From positions 212,151 through 276,150 of the forward strand of contig CALHVX010000044.1 of assembly GCA_938036875.1 (NCBI GenBank): a stretch of DNA of 64,000 bases. The letters run 5' to 3'. The position numbers and the translations under genes are program-made. The notes beneath the pieces are model-generated. The model ran no database searches. It was given only the letters and a program-made list of their open reading frames with translations, and was not told where the DNA came from. Shown here piece by piece: positions 27,602 through 36,976 of this stretch. The DNA is from an uncultured Pseudomonadales bacterium. GTDB taxonomy: Bacteria > Pseudomonadota > Gammaproteobacteria > Pseudomonadales > Azotimanducaceae. The stretch's first letter is position 1, and every line of letters starts with the position of its first letter.

Positions 27602-29861
27602 CCAAACCTTCGCACTCAACGTGCAGGTCGTTGTCGACCACAGTGACCCGCACTACCCCGCCGCCCCGAGCTAGCTCGCCAAACAACACATCTTCCGCAA
27701 GTTGCCGCTTGATGCGCTCTTGGATGAGCCGCTGCATGGGACGCGCGCCCATCTTCTCGTCGTAGCCTTCACGCGCTAACCATTCGCGCGCCGCCTCATC
27801 TACTTCAATCTGGACCTTCTTGTCGTCCAACTGCTGCTGCAGCTCGGTGAGGAATTTATCCACAACGGTTTTGATCACATCAATGCCCAAAGCACCAAAC
27901 TGAACAATGGAGTCCAAGCGGTTCCGAAACTCTGGCGTGAAGAGCTTCTTGATCGCTTCCATACCATCGCTGGTGTTGTCTTGCGCGGTAAAGCCAATGG
28001 ACTCGCGGCTAATATCTTGTGCGCCAGCATTGGTCGTCATGATCAAGATGACGTTACGAAAATCTGCTTTGCGGCCATTGTTGTCCGTCAAGGTACCGTG
28101 GTCCATTACCTGCAACAGCAAGTTAAAGACTTCGGGGTGCGCCTTCTCGATCTCATCTAGCAACACAACCGAATGCGGATGTTTGGTGACTGCCTCGGTT
28201 AACAAGCCACCCTGATCAAAGCCAACGTATCCGGGGGGTGCACCGATCAAACGGGAAACCGTATGTCGCTCCATGTATTCCGACATGTCGTAGCGCAACA
28301 GCTCTACCCCCATGATGTTTGCCAACTGCTTGCAAACTTCGGTTTTACCAACGCCGGTTGGGCCAGCAAACAAGAAGCTACCTATGGGCTTCTCATCTGA
28401 CTTAAGCCCAGCCCTTGAAAGCTTGATTGCCGAAGACATGGTGTCGATGGCTTCATCTTGGCCAAACACAACCATCTTGAGCTTGCTGTCTAAGTCACGC
28501 AGAGCCTCTTTGTCTGAGCTGGTGACTTGGCTAGAAGGGATTCGTGCAATCTTGGCAATCACTTGCTCGATGTCAGATGCGCCTATGCTTTTCTTACGCT
28601 TGCTGGCAGATAGCAACTGTTGCGCCGCACCCGCCTCATCAACCACATCAATGGCTTTGTCCGGCATAAAGCGGTCTGTGATGTACTTTGCCGCCAACTC
28701 CGATGCTGTGCGCAGCGCACGGTCGGTGTAACGCAAGTTGTAGTGCTCTTCGAATCGAGATTTCAAACCCTTTAGGATTTGATAGGTATCTTCGACATCA
28801 GGCTCGGGCACATCAATTTTTTGGAAACGACGCGACAATGCTCGGTCTTTGTCAAAGATACCGCGATACTCTTGATAGGTTGTGCTGCCCATGCAGCGCA
28901 GCTCCCCCGAGGTTAACAGCGGCTTCAACAGGTTAGAGGCGTCCATAACCCCACCGGAGGCTGCACCCGCACCGATAATGGTGTGGACTTCATCAATAAA
29001 CAGCACTGCACCTTCGCGCTTTTTCAGCTCGCTTAGCACCATTTTAAAGCGCTTCTCGAAATCACCGCGATATTTTGTCCCCGCTAACAAGGCGCCTAAA
29101 TCCAAGGAGAAGATACTGGCATCTTTAACAACGTCGGGTACTTGGCCATCCACGATGCGTTTAGCCAAACCTTCGGCGATGGCAGTTTTACCAACACCGG
29201 ACTCACCCACCAGCAGCGGGTTATTTTTGCGTCGGCGGCACAGTACTTGAATGACTCGCTCTAGCTCTTCGTCACGGCCAATAAGCGGGTCAATGCGACC
29301 GTTACGCGCTTGCTCGTTTAGGTCGGTAGCAAAGGCTTCTAGCGCGCTTTGCTGTGCTGCCTCGCCAGTCGCGCCCTCTTCTTCACCTTCTGGCTGCGGG
29401 GCTTCTGGGCCTTCTCCAGGGCCAAAGACCTTGGAGATACCGTGCGCTATGTAGTTCACCACGTCGATGCGGGCGACATTTTGTTGCTTGAGGAAAAACA
29501 CGGCCTGACTTTCTTGCTCACTAAAGATGGCCACCAGCACATTGCCGCCGGTCACCTCTTTGCGGCCTGAGGATTGCACGTGGAACACAGCGCGCTGCAA
29601 CACCCGCTGAAACCCTAAAGTCGGCTGGGTTTCGCGGTCTGCATCACCCGCCGGGATTAGCGGCGTTGTTGAGCTGATGAATTCACCCAAATCTACCCGC
29701 AGGCGCTCAACATCCGCACCGATTTTTTGCAACACGTCTAAAGCGACAGCATTATCCAGCAGCGCCAAAAGTAGGTGCTCGACCGTCATAAATTCGTGGC
29801 GCTTTGATTTCGCTTCGCGAAACGCGTCGTTTAAAGTTGATTCTAAATCTTTGCTTAGCAT
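27591..29861 (-). CDS. clpA: ATP-dependent Clp protease ATP-binding subunit ClpA
   Basis: The 756-residue protein has the ClpA N-domain ([26 protein letters not shown]) and two AAA+ modules: Walker [14 protein letters not shown] near residue 215 and [13 protein letters not shown] near residue 495. Each has its Walker [15 protein letters not shown] and [16 protein letters not shown]. ClpA unfolds substrates, including those delivered by ClpS, for ClpP. It lies 19 bases downstream of clpS, the usual pair. Confidence 0.97.
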   Translation of the reverse strand: MLSKDLESTLNDAFREAKSKRHEFMTVEHLLLALLDNAVALDVLQKIGADVERLRVDLGEFISSTTPLIPAGDADRETQPTLGFQRVLQRAVFHVQSSGRKEVTGGNVLVAIFSEQESQAVFFLKQQNVARIDVVNYIAHGISKVFGPGEGPEAPQPEGEEEGATGEAAQQSALEAFATDLNEQARNGRIDPLIGRDEELERVIQVLCRRRKNNPLLVGESGVGKTAIAEGLAKRIVDGQVPDVVKDASIFSLDLGALLAGTKYRGDFEKRFKMVLSELKKREGAVLFIDEVHTIIGAGAASGGVMDASNLLKPLLTSGELRCMGSTTYQEYRGIFDKDRALSRRFQKIDVPEPDVEDTYQILKGLKSRFEEHYNLRYTDRALRTASELAAKYITDRFMPDKAIDVVDEAGAAQQLLSASKRKKSIGASDIEQVIAKIARIPSSQVTSSDKEALRDLDSKLKMVVFGQDEAIDTMSSAIKLSRAGLKSDEKPIGSFLFAGPTGVGKTEVCKQLANIMGVELLRYDMSEYMERHTVSRLIGAPPGYVGFDQGGLLTEAVTKHPHSVVLLDEIEKAHPEVFNLLLQVMDHGTLTDNNGRKADFRNVILIMTTNAGAQDISRESIGFTAQDNTSDGMEAIKKLFTPEFRNRLDSIVQFGALGIDVIKTVVDKFLTELQQQLDDKKVQIEVDEAAREWLAREGYDEKMGARPMQRLIQERIKRQLAEDVLFGELARGGGVVRVTVVDNDLHVECEGLVTS

Positions 29862-29880
29862 AGTTGCTGCATCCGTAACG

Positions 29881-30276
29881 CTAGTCAGTCATCTCGACGG
29901 TGGACATCAAGGGATGATCATTCTCTTGAGCATATTGATTCACTTGCTCTGATTTAGTTTCCGCTAAATCACGAGGGAATATCCCTGCTACTGCATTGCC
30001 CTGTGTGTGCACGGCGAGCATCAGTTGTGTTGCCTTTTCACGACTCATCGCAAAAAAGGTTTCCAAGACATGCACAACAAACTCCATAGGGGTGTAGTCA
30101 TCGTTCATGATCAACACCTTATACATGGGCGGTCGTGCTAGTTTCGGCTTACTTTCGGCGGTAGCCAGCCCGTCGCTGGGATCTCCGCTGAGCGGCTCCT
30201 CATCGTCGCTGAGCCGCCACTCAGCACTTTCGCGCTGACCAGAAATTCTTCGCATGGGATCAAACTCTTCCTTCAC
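29881..30276 (-). CDS. clpS: ATP-dependent Clp protease adaptor ClpS
   Basis: The ORF gives 131 residues from a GTG start. A second candidate is the ATG seven codons on ([13 protein letters not shown]), with AGGAAGAG before it. The core is standard: [21 protein letters not shown] with the NDD motif that binds N-degron residues, [17 protein letters not shown] and a closing [11 protein letters not shown]. The N-terminal tail of about 45 residues is longer than the usual 20-25 and acidic ([13 protein letters not shown]). The ClpS tail is known to engage the ClpA pore, so the extension may matter. Confidence 0.95.
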   Translation of the reverse strand: MKEEFDPMRRISGQRESAEWRLSDDEEPLSGDPSDGLATAESKPKLARPPMYKVLIMNDDYTPMEFVVHVLETFFAMSREKATQLMLAVHTQGNAVAGIFPRDLAETKSEQVNQYAQENDHPLMSTVEMTD

Positions 30277-30293
30277 GTTCTACCTTCAAATTC

Positions 30294-30317
30294 TTGACGT
30301 AAAGCGTCAATTTTTTT
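30294..30317 (+). terminator. Orphan terminator-like hairpin opposite the clpS leader
   Basis: TTGACG-TAAAG-CGTCAA is followed by seven T on the plus strand. No plus-strand gene precedes it, so it would stop antisense transcription from clpA/clpS. On the minus strand it lies in the clpS leader without a T-run. Confidence 0.4.
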
Positions 30318-30762
30318 GTACGCCTATATAGTCAAGCATACCTAGCCGATTTAATGAAATCATACCTTTAGGCATCGCTGCTGTCTGCGCACTGGTAGGC
30401 TGACAATTGGCACAACCAACCGGTCTGAGGGGAGCTAGAGGCTGACATCCAAGGTTGTCGTTCTTTCTACCCGTTTAGATATGGGGGCTCTAGTTTTACG
30501 ATTCAAGGGCTTGACTCCACTCCAGAATGCGTGAAACTGTCAGCTGTTGTCTAACGAAGAAGTAACTTTGCATCTTGCAGGGCTACTAAACGTCAGCAGC
30601 TCGGCGGACAAATGGTCGCCGTAGTTTCGAAGCATCGCTAGCAAAGGTTGCTGAAGATTCAGAAACTAGGCAAAACACAGCATTAGACGCAAAGAATAGA
30701 ACCTAAAACATCTGGCCTACTTTCTTTGGTTTGCTGTTGATGTCTAGCATGTTCAGAACGAC

Positions 30763-30827
30763 GCACTCGGGTTGGGAGTGCACTAGCAATCCATTGCTAG
30801 CATGTGCCAGGCAGGATGCGTTGGCAC
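30763..30827 (+). ncRNA. Candidate structured RNA: three consecutive hairpins upstream of cspD
   Basis: Three hairpins follow each other: GCACTC-GGGTTGG-GAGTGC (30763-30781), CTAGCAA-TCCA-TTGCTAG (30783-30800) and GTGCCA-(12 nt)-TGGCAC (30804-30827). The last ends 119 bases before the cspD ATG. They could be part of a cold-responsive 5' UTR or a separate small RNA. Only stem complementarity supports this. Confidence 0.35.
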
Positions 30828-30946
30828 GGTACGCCGAAGACGGAAACGGGGCATCAGCTGACAAGAACAAGTAACCTGCAGTTTAGGTTGCCTATCTAGT
30901 CGATTGAGGCCGTGAGCAGCGCAAGCTGAGGCGAGAGGAGTAAAGA

Positions 30947-31267
30947 ATGGCAACAGGAAAGGTCAAGTGGTTTAACAATGCCAAGGGGTATGGGTTCATC
31001 TTGTCAGATGAGGGGGAGGAAGACTTATTCGCTCACTTTTCATCGATACAGATGGATGGGTACAAAACCCTAAAAGCCGGCCAAAGTGTTGGCTACGATT
31101 TAGTAGCAGGCCCCAAGGGTAATCATGCGGTCAACATCCGCGAGGCGGACGAGGCGACCGGTGAGGTTAAACCAGAAGCTCAAGGTCAAGATGCCCCAGC
31201 CCTAAAGCGAACGGATGAGCAGGACATCAGTGAGGATTCAACCGCCGATAGCATCGGCAATCACTAG
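30947..31267 (+). CDS. cspD: Cold-shock-domain protein CspD
   Basis: The 106-residue protein has a cold-shock domain in residues 1-67 (TGKVKWFNNAKGYGFIL with RNP1 KGYGFI, and DLFAHFSSIQMDGY as RNP2). An acidic tail of about 40 residues (EATGEVKPEAQGQD...) is longer than in most CspD. The ribosome site GAGGAG is strong. CspD binds single-stranded nucleic acid and, in E. coli, inhibits replication in stationary phase. Its position divergent from clpS-clpA is the conserved gammaproteobacterial arrangement and decides the CspD name over other Csp paralogues. Confidence 0.9.
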   Translation: MATGKVKWFNNAKGYGFILSDEGEEDLFAHFSSIQMDGYKTLKAGQSVGYDLVAGPKGNHAVNIREADEATGEVKPEAQGQDAPALKRTDEQDISEDSTADSIGNH

Positions 31268-31289
31268 CAGCGTAGAGGCAACGTAGCGA

Positions 31290-31802
31290 TTAATCTGGTC
31301 CTGGGCTACCGCTGCCTTCAGAGCCGTCACTTGCCCAAGATTTCGCCCGTTTGTGGTCATCGGCTGTTGATTCAACCCAACGCTGAGCTCCAGAACCGTG
31401 GCGCTCTCGCTTCCAGAACACCGCGTCCGTCTTTAAGTAATCCATAATAAACTCGCAGGCAGCAAAGGCATCCGGTCGATGGCTTGAGGCCACCTGCACC
31501 AAAACAATCTGCTCGCTTGGGGTCAATGCACCCACTCGATGTATCACAACGGTGTCGAGCAAATCCCAGCGTTGTTGCGCACGCTCGATTAACGCATTGA
31601 TGCTGCGCTCGGTCATGCCGGGGTAGTGCTCCAAAAATAGCTCGCTAACGCTATGGTCACCAAAATAATCTCGCACCAACCCAACAAAGCTCACCACCGC
31701 GCCGCAGGCTCCGGGGTGCTGCAACGCCAACCGGTTTAAGCCGGCTTGGTACTCAACCGCGATGTTGAAGTCTGCTTGCTCCACCCGAACCAAGGTTGTC
31801 AC
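31290..31802 (-). CDS. moaE: Molybdopterin synthase catalytic subunit MoaE
   Basis: The 170-residue protein shows the MoaE motifs GACGAVVSFVGLVRDY, LFLEHYPGMTE, VIHRVGALTPSEQIVLV, ASSHRPDAFAACEFIMDYLK and the catalytic-lysine region LKTDAVFWKRE. With thiocarboxylated MoaD it converts cPMP into molybdopterin. It is the third gene of moaC-moaD-moaE. The C-terminal 20 residues (AKSWASDGSEGSGSPGPD) look disordered and exceed the usual length of about 150. No molybdoenzyme gene is in the window. Confidence 0.94.
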   Translation of the reverse strand: MTTLVRVEQADFNIAVEYQAGLNRLALQHPGACGAVVSFVGLVRDYFGDHSVSELFLEHYPGMTERSINALIERAQQRWDLLDTVVIHRVGALTPSEQIVLVQVASSHRPDAFAACEFIMDYLKTDAVFWKRERHGSGAQRWVESTADDHKRAKSWASDGSEGSGSPGPD

Positions 31803-31805
31803 TGA

Positions 31806-32063
31806 TCAGCCCCCGGTTACTGGTGGCAAAAAGGCCACTTCATCGCCAGGCCTTAGCTTGGTGGCCATCAACGCTTCAGGATCAACCAGGCTCTGATTAA
31901 GAGCAACACGGACCCCTTTAGCGGACAGAGCCTGCGCGGCTGCACCAAATTGAGCCTCTAAGCTAGCGAGCAAGGTACCAATATTGGATGGAACCGCTAG
32001 CTGACAACCGCCAGTGCCTAATTCATCCCGCAGCGATGCGAAGAACTTAACCTCAACGCTCAT
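31806..32063 (-). CDS. moaD: Molybdopterin synthase sulfur carrier MoaD
   Basis: I take the ATG at 32063 (MSVEVKFFASLRDELG), giving 85 residues of ubiquitin-like fold ending in the diagnostic FLPPVTGG. The C-terminal Gly-Gly is adenylated and thiocarboxylated before sulfur transfer in MoaE. The longer track start overlaps moaC. The gap to moaE is 3 bases. Confidence 0.94.
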   Translation of the reverse strand: MSVEVKFFASLRDELGTGGCQLAVPSNIGTLLASLEAQFGAAAQALSAKGVRVALNQSLVDPEALMATKLRPGDEVAFLPPVTGG

Positions 32064-32076
32064 CGACCCGGCATCC

Positions 32077-32559
32077 TCAAGCTCTAACCCAAACGCCAGA
32101 TTTACCACCGCGCTTTTCGAGCAAGCCCGTGTGCTCAATGGTCATCGAACGATCGACGGCCTTGCACATGTCGTAAACCGTAAGGGCCGCAACGCTCACG
32201 GCGGTCAACGCTTCCATCTCCACGCCGGTTGGACCTTTGACCCGACACTCCGCTTGAATCTCAAGGCAATCCTCAGCAATCCGTTTGAATTCAACTGACA
32301 CCTTGCTTAGTGCTAGCGGGTGGCACAGGGGGATAAGGTCTGAGCAGCGTTTGGCGCCCTGGATCCCGGCAATTCTGGCCACGCTGAGCACGTCCCCTTT
32401 GGGCAGGTCTCCGGCAAAAATCAAGCTCAGCGTTGTTGTTGCCATGCGAACCTGGGCGCTGGCGCGAGCCACCCGAGCCGTATCAGCTTTGTTGGATACA
32501 TCCACCATATTGGCTTCGCCGGCGGCATTGAGATGGGTAAGCGGGTTATCTTGAGTCAT
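32077..32559 (-). CDS. moaC: Cyclic pyranopterin monophosphate synthase MoaC
   Basis: The 160-residue protein starts at the ATG at 32559 ([21 protein letters not shown]); a GTG five codons earlier is an alternative, and neither has a strong ribosome site. Signatures are [54 protein letters not shown] and the C-terminal [17 protein letters not shown]. It acts with MoaA to make cPMP, the first molybdopterin intermediate. No moaA is seen in the window. It is divergent from mnmA. Confidence 0.94.
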   Translation of the reverse strand: MTQDNPLTHLNAAGEANMVDVSNKADTARVARASAQVRMATTTLSLIFAGDLPKGDVLSVARIAGIQGAKRCSDLIPLCHPLALSKVSVEFKRIAEDCLEIQAECRVKGPTGVEMEALTAVSVAALTVYDMCKAVDRSMTIEHTGLLEKRGGKSGVWVRA

Positions 32560-32678
32560 ATTCACAGTATACACCCGTGATCTTCAGCTTGATGCACCGC
32601 AATATTGAGGATTGCGGTGCATTACTTGGTAAACTCTCCGCATTCACAGGCCACCCAACCATAAAACGACCCTGCCCA

Positions 32679-33824
32679 ATGACCAACCCAGAAACCAAGC
32701 GAAGCTCAGCGGCCAAAGGAGCCAGTGTTGTTGTTGGCCTCTCAGGCGGCGTTGATTCGGCTGTGGCAGCATTGCTACTGCTGGAGCAAGGATTTCAGGT
32801 TAGCGGCTTATTCATGAAAAACTGGGATGAAGACGATGGCACGGATTACTGCACGGCCATCGCCGATCTGGCAGATGCGCAGCAAGTCGCAGCGCAACTG
32901 GGTATCGAATTGCACACCGCAAACTTTGCCGCCGAATATTGGGACAATGTGTTTGCTGAGTTTCTCGAGGAATATCAACGAGGACGCACACCAAACCCTG
33001 ACATACTCTGTAATCGAGAAATCAAATTCAAACAGTTCGTCAACTATGCAGAACGATTAGGCGCAGACTACATCGCCACTGGCCACTACGCCCGGATGGA
33101 CAGCACCGGCAGCCTCCGCAAAGCGGCTGATGCCAACAAAGATCAAACGTACTTTCTCCAGGCGGTCCCTCAACCGCAGCTAGCAAAATGCTTATTCCCG
33201 CTTGGCGAGCTCCATAAGCCAGCCGTCCGCCAGCTAGCGGCAAACGCAGGCTTTGCAAACCATGGCAAAAAAGACAGCACCGGCATTTGCTTTATTGGCG
33301 AGCGACGTTTCGAAGACTTTCTTGCACGCTACCTGCCCGCCAAACCCGGTCCGATCGTGGATGAGCACGGCAACAACCTAGGGCAACACCAAGGGCTGCA
33401 GTTTTACACCCTGGGTCAACGTCAAGGGTTAGGTATTGGTGGCCGCGCTGAACATCGTGAGGCCCCCTGGTTTGTGCTCGCTAAAGATTTGGCAACACAA
33501 ACCTTGGTTGCCACCCAAAACGAAGATTTGCTCAACTCGGATTGGTTAGCAGCCAGTCAGCTCAACTGGCTGACCCAAACCGTGCCACAAGCAGGTACCC
33601 GCCTCCAGGCCAAAGTTCGCTATCGACAACCAGATCAAATGTGCCAACTTGTGGCACGCAAGGACGGCTTGCTGGGGGTTAACTTCGACCACCCGCAAAG
33701 AGCGATTACGCCTGGGCAGTACGTCTGCTTTTACGATGGCGAGCGATGTCTCGGTGGTGGCGTGATAGAGCGAGTTGGGACCAACGCAAACAAAGATGCA
33801 AAAAAGGTGGCTGTGGATGGCTGA
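32679..33824 (+). CDS. mnmA: tRNA-specific 2-thiouridylase MnmA
   Basis: I take the ATG at 32679 ([14 protein letters not shown]), giving 381 residues; the track start adds 34 unlikely residues. The PP-loop motif is [17 protein letters not shown], followed by [10 protein letters not shown], the catalytic cysteine in [13 protein letters not shown] and the second cysteine in [13 protein letters not shown]. MnmA installs sulfur on wobble U34 of Lys, Glu and Gln tRNAs using persulfide passed from TusE, whose relay is also encoded in this window. The C-terminus overlaps hflD by 8 bases. Confidence 0.96.
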   Translation: MTNPETKRSSAAKGASVVVGLSGGVDSAVAALLLLEQGFQVSGLFMKNWDEDDGTDYCTAIADLADAQQVAAQLGIELHTANFAAEYWDNVFAEFLEEYQRGRTPNPDILCNREIKFKQFVNYAERLGADYIATGHYARMDSTGSLRKAADANKDQTYFLQAVPQPQLAKCLFPLGELHKPAVRQLAANAGFANHGKKDSTGICFIGERRFEDFLARYLPAKPGPIVDEHGNNLGQHQGLQFYTLGQRQGLGIGGRAEHREAPWFVLAKDLATQTLVATQNEDLLNSDWLAASQLNWLTQTVPQAGTRLQAKVRYRQPDQMCQLVARKDGLLGVNFDHPQRAITPGQYVCFYDGERCLGGGVIERVGTNANKDAKKVAVDG

Positions 33825-34431
33825 TCCAACCGGCCAAACGCCGAAGGTTAATCGCCACCAAGAGCGTGCGCTGGCATTAGGCGCGCTCATGTTCAGCGCA
33901 TCTTTGGTCGATCGGGCCGCCCAGGGTGCAACGCTGCAACCAGAGCTTACCGACTATTTGCTCAAACCCGTCTTAGCTCGGGACAGCGAATCCGTCAGCC
34001 AATTGCTACCAGCCAACCAACAGCGACAGCAATTGCTAGCATCGGCAAAACAGCTCATACGCGGAGATGCTGAAAGCGTGCGCGTACTGGGTTATGTCGT
34101 AGAGCTCATCGAGCTGGCAAAACGCTTGGGCAACCACCCCGCTGCGGCGGAGACCTTAGGCAACCAACTAGATGCGTTGGATCATGCAGAGCCAGAACCG
34201 TTGGCACGAATTTACCAAGATAGCATTGGTGGCTTAGGGCGCCGAATCCAAGTCCGAGGTGATGCACAAGCGTTGCAAGATGAAAGTGTGGCGGCCAAGG
34301 TCCGGGCGTTACTGCTAGCCGGGGTACGCTACGCTTGGCTTTGGCATCAGCTAGGTGGGCGTCGCTGGCAGCTCATTATCCAGCGCAATCGAACGTTAAT
34401 GGCGCTCACGGAACTAGAGCGGAGCACTTAG
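33817..34431 (+). CDS. hflD: High-frequency lysogenisation protein HflD homologue
   Basis: The 204-residue all-helical protein starts at the ATG at 33817 ([22 protein letters not shown]), overlapping mnmA. Features such as [32 protein letters not shown] and [21 protein letters not shown] match the HflD/YcfC family. In E. coli the protein is membrane-associated and antagonises phage lambda CII; its normal cellular job is unclear. The mnmA-hflD-purB order is the usual one. Confidence 0.9.
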   Translation: MADPTGQTPKVNRHQERALALGALMFSASLVDRAAQGATLQPELTDYLLKPVLARDSESVSQLLPANQQRQQLLASAKQLIRGDAESVRVLGYVVELIELAKRLGNHPAAAETLGNQLDALDHAEPEPLARIYQDSIGGLGRRIQVRGDAQALQDESVAAKVRALLLAGVRYAWLWHQLGGRRWQLIIQRNRTLMALTELERST

Positions 34432-34553
34432 GGTCAAGGGCCAGCAAGGGCAACCGCCTACGCAAATTAGCTTCTAAAACTATCCATACCTAGCTATCTA
34501 AATCGTACGTACATAATTATTTTTTTCAGACCAATTAACGACGAGCCGTAATC

Positions 34554-35954
34554 ATGAGTAAAACCACCAGCTCCACCCCTACCAGCAGCATGCTCGATCC
34601 GCTATTGGCCGTCAGTGCGGTAGATGGCCGCTATCGCGCAAAAACCGAAGCGCTAAGCACCATTGCGAGTGAATACGGCTTGCATCGTTTTCGCGTGCAA
34701 GCCGAGTGTGCTTGGTTTAGCGCCCTAGCAGCCTGCCCTGCTATCCCAGAGCTTGGACCCTTAACCGACGCTCAACAAGCCGCTCTTGACGCGGTCTCGA
34801 CAACCTTTGATCCAGCGGCTGCGGCCAAAATTAAAGCGTTTGAAGCCACAACCAATCACGATGTGAAAGCCGTGGAGTACTTTGTCAAAGAGCAGATTGA
34901 AAACATTGAAGGGCTGGCTGACAAAGCTGAGTTTGTCCACTTTGCTTGCACCTCCGAGGATATCAACAACGTCGCCTACAGCTTAATGTTACAGCACGCT
35001 CGAGCTGATGTGCTCTTGCCAGGTATTGATGCGCTGCTAGATGCCATCGGCGAGCTGGCCGCTCCGCACATCAACCTGGCGATGCTATCGCGTACCCATG
35101 GCCAAGCGGCATCCCCCACAACACTAGGCAAAGAGTTGCAGAACGTCCGAGCCAGAATACTACGCCAACGCCAACAGCTCGCAGAACTGCCATTGCTGGC
35201 CAAGCTTAACGGCGCGGTTGGCAACTACAACGCACATCGCGTGGCTTATCCCGAAGTGGATTGGCCGGCATTCAGCGCACAAACCTTAACCGCGCTGGGT
35301 TTGACCCCTAACCCCTACACCACGCAAATCGAGCCCCACGACACCATCGCCGAGTTTGCCCACTGCATGATGCGTATCAATCAAATTGTGCTCGACTACG
35401 ACAGAGACATTTGGTCATACATTGCCATTGAATACTTTGGGCAACGCGCGGTAGCCGGTGAGACAGGCTCATCTACCATGCCGCACAAGGTCAACCCCAT
35501 CGACTTCGAAAACTCTGAAGGCAACCTAGGTATTGCCAATGCCCTGCTTGAACATTTGGCGAGCAAGCTCCCGGTATCAAGGTGGCAACGAGATCTGTCC
35601 GACTCAACCGTATTGCGCAATCTTGGTACAGCCCTAGGCCACTGTGTGATTGCCTATCAAGCCACCCTCAAAGGTATGTCCCGACTCAAAGTAAACGACA
35701 GCAAGATCACGGCGGACCTGGACAACAACTGGGAAGTCTTAGGGGAAGCCGTGCAAACCGTCATGCGCCGTTTTGGCATGGATCAACCCTATGAACGCTT
35801 AAAGGCAGCAACACGCGGCAAACGGCTGGACGCAGCCTCTTACGACCAACTGCTGGTCGATCTTGATCTACCGCCGGAAGCGTTAGCACTGCTAAGCGGT
35901 TTAACCCCGGCCACCTACGTAGGTCTAGCCCCCCAGCTCGCAAAGCAAGGTTAA
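34554..35954 (+). CDS. purB: Adenylosuccinate lyase
   Basis: The 466-residue fumarase-superfamily enzyme has the signature GSSTMPHKVNPIDFENSEG near residue 305, the catalytic-histidine region LSRTHGQAASPTTLGKE and an early SAVDGRYRAKTEAL. It cleaves SAICAR and adenylosuccinate in purine synthesis. The start MSKTTSSTPTSSMLDPL has a short Ser/Thr-rich extension. It follows hflD after 122 bases with its own likely promoter and is followed 3 bases later by the GNAT fusion gene. Confidence 0.97.
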   Translation: MSKTTSSTPTSSMLDPLLAVSAVDGRYRAKTEALSTIASEYGLHRFRVQAECAWFSALAACPAIPELGPLTDAQQAALDAVSTTFDPAAAAKIKAFEATTNHDVKAVEYFVKEQIENIEGLADKAEFVHFACTSEDINNVAYSLMLQHARADVLLPGIDALLDAIGELAAPHINLAMLSRTHGQAASPTTLGKELQNVRARILRQRQQLAELPLLAKLNGAVGNYNAHRVAYPEVDWPAFSAQTLTALGLTPNPYTTQIEPHDTIAEFAHCMMRINQIVLDYDRDIWSYIAIEYFGQRAVAGETGSSTMPHKVNPIDFENSEGNLGIANALLEHLASKLPVSRWQRDLSDSTVLRNLGTALGHCVIAYQATLKGMSRLKVNDSKITADLDNNWEVLGEAVQTVMRRFGMDQPYERLKAATRGKRLDAASYDQLLVDLDLPPEALALLSGLTPATYVGLAPQLAKQG

Positions 35955-35957
35955 GCC

Positions 35958-36968
35958 ATGACCACGTCCGCCGAGAATGACGAAATTTTTGTTCTAACGG
36001 TTGCGTGGGACAAACGATCCCAAGAGCTGCGAGCCATACGCCACGCCGTTTTCGTTGAAGAGCAATCGGTATCTACTGAAGAAGAGTTTGATGGGCAAGA
36101 TGAGCACTGCCTACATTTTTTGGCGGTAAACCAGGCCGGCGTGGCTTTAGGTTGCGCGCGTTTGCAAGCCAACGGCAAAGTGGAGCGAATGGCGGTACTA
36201 GAAAACGCTCGACACTTAGGTATTGGTCGTAAGTTGCTAACCAGCGTCATCGAATCTGCAACAACCAGCGGCTTAACCGAGCTTTATCTACACGCGCAAC
36301 TGCACGCGGAACCCTTCTACCGACGTATGGGCTTCTTGCCCCAGGGCGAAACCTTTGTCGAAGCCAATATTGACCATGTGCGTATGACCTTGGCGCTTGC
36401 CATCCCTTTTTCACGCACAATCCAACCGCGCACCACAGCGACACCCACCACTAGACCCGAAGCACCAAAAGCCGCCGCGAGCACAACCCCTTTAGGGCAA
36501 ACGAGCTTTAGTGGCCGCGAGGAAGCTTTGGCTGCCCTAGCCTTGTATGTAACAAAACCGCGGCGCACGCTGTATCTGTACAGTCAGCACCTAGATAACA
36601 GCTTGTTCGATAACGGCGACGTCATCGCCGGCCTATCGGCCTTTGTCCGCGCCGCGCCACCCAACCAGCTTAAAGTACTCATACACTCAAGCGAGCTGGC
36701 GGTCGCACGAGGGCACCGTCTGGTAGAGCTGGCACGTCGACTCGAAAGCAAGGTCGAGATTCGCCTGGTACCAACCGATATGGCCAGCGAAGATCGAACC
36801 TTTTTGTGTTGGGACAACGCAGGCTTCTGGCTACTCCCAGATTACTCAACCTACAACGGGCAAACCAACGATGCAGATCCGGTTCTGGCTAGTCGCCTAG
36901 CCGGTGACTTTGAGCGAACCTGGCAACGCAGCGTAAGCGATCCGGAGTTGCGATTGCTCGGGCTCTAA
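35958..36968 (+). CDS. GNAT acetyltransferase fused to a PLD-like (DUF7931-type) domain
   Basis: The 336-residue protein has two parts. Residues about 10-150 are a GNAT fold: IRHAVFVEEQSVSTEEEFDGQDE, GCARLQANGKVERMAVLE, the CoA loop RHLGIGRKLL, and FYRRMGFLPQGE. After a Thr/Pro-rich linker, residues about 175-336 form a domain (REEALAALALYVTKPRRTLYLY, LLSRLAGDFERTWQRS-like end) that resembles the phospholipase-D-like domain often placed after such GNATs or encoded alone. The substrate is unknown. It sits 3 bases after purB and 8 before pabB, so it is probably in that operon. Confidence 0.75.
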   Translation: MTTSAENDEIFVLTVAWDKRSQELRAIRHAVFVEEQSVSTEEEFDGQDEHCLHFLAVNQAGVALGCARLQANGKVERMAVLENARHLGIGRKLLTSVIESATTSGLTELYLHAQLHAEPFYRRMGFLPQGETFVEANIDHVRMTLALAIPFSRTIQPRTTATPTTRPEAPKAAASTTPLGQTSFSGREEALAALALYVTKPRRTLYLYSQHLDNSLFDNGDVIAGLSAFVRAAPPNQLKVLIHSSELAVARGHRLVELARRLESKVEIRLVPTDMASEDRTFLCWDNAGFWLLPDYSTYNGQTNDADPVLASRLAGDFERTWQRSVSDPELRLLGL

Positions 36969-36976
36969 GGCACACC

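Larger units (their letters stand above)
30277..30946. other. 670-base gap between clpS and cspD, with hairpins but no convincing gene
   Basis: This is the longest gene-free stretch of the window. It holds an orphan terminator-like hairpin near the clpS end and a cluster of three hairpins before cspD, both listed separately. Possible ORFs are under 30 codons without ribosome sites. I see no tRNA. It is likely promoter DNA for both divergent genes plus a long cspD 5' leader or a small RNA. Confidence 0.5.

Noticed and set aside
30820-30900. 27-codon ORF (MRWHGTPKTETG...) before cspD
   Set aside because: The only purine-rich sequence is too close to its ATG, and it overlaps the hairpin region; no other support.
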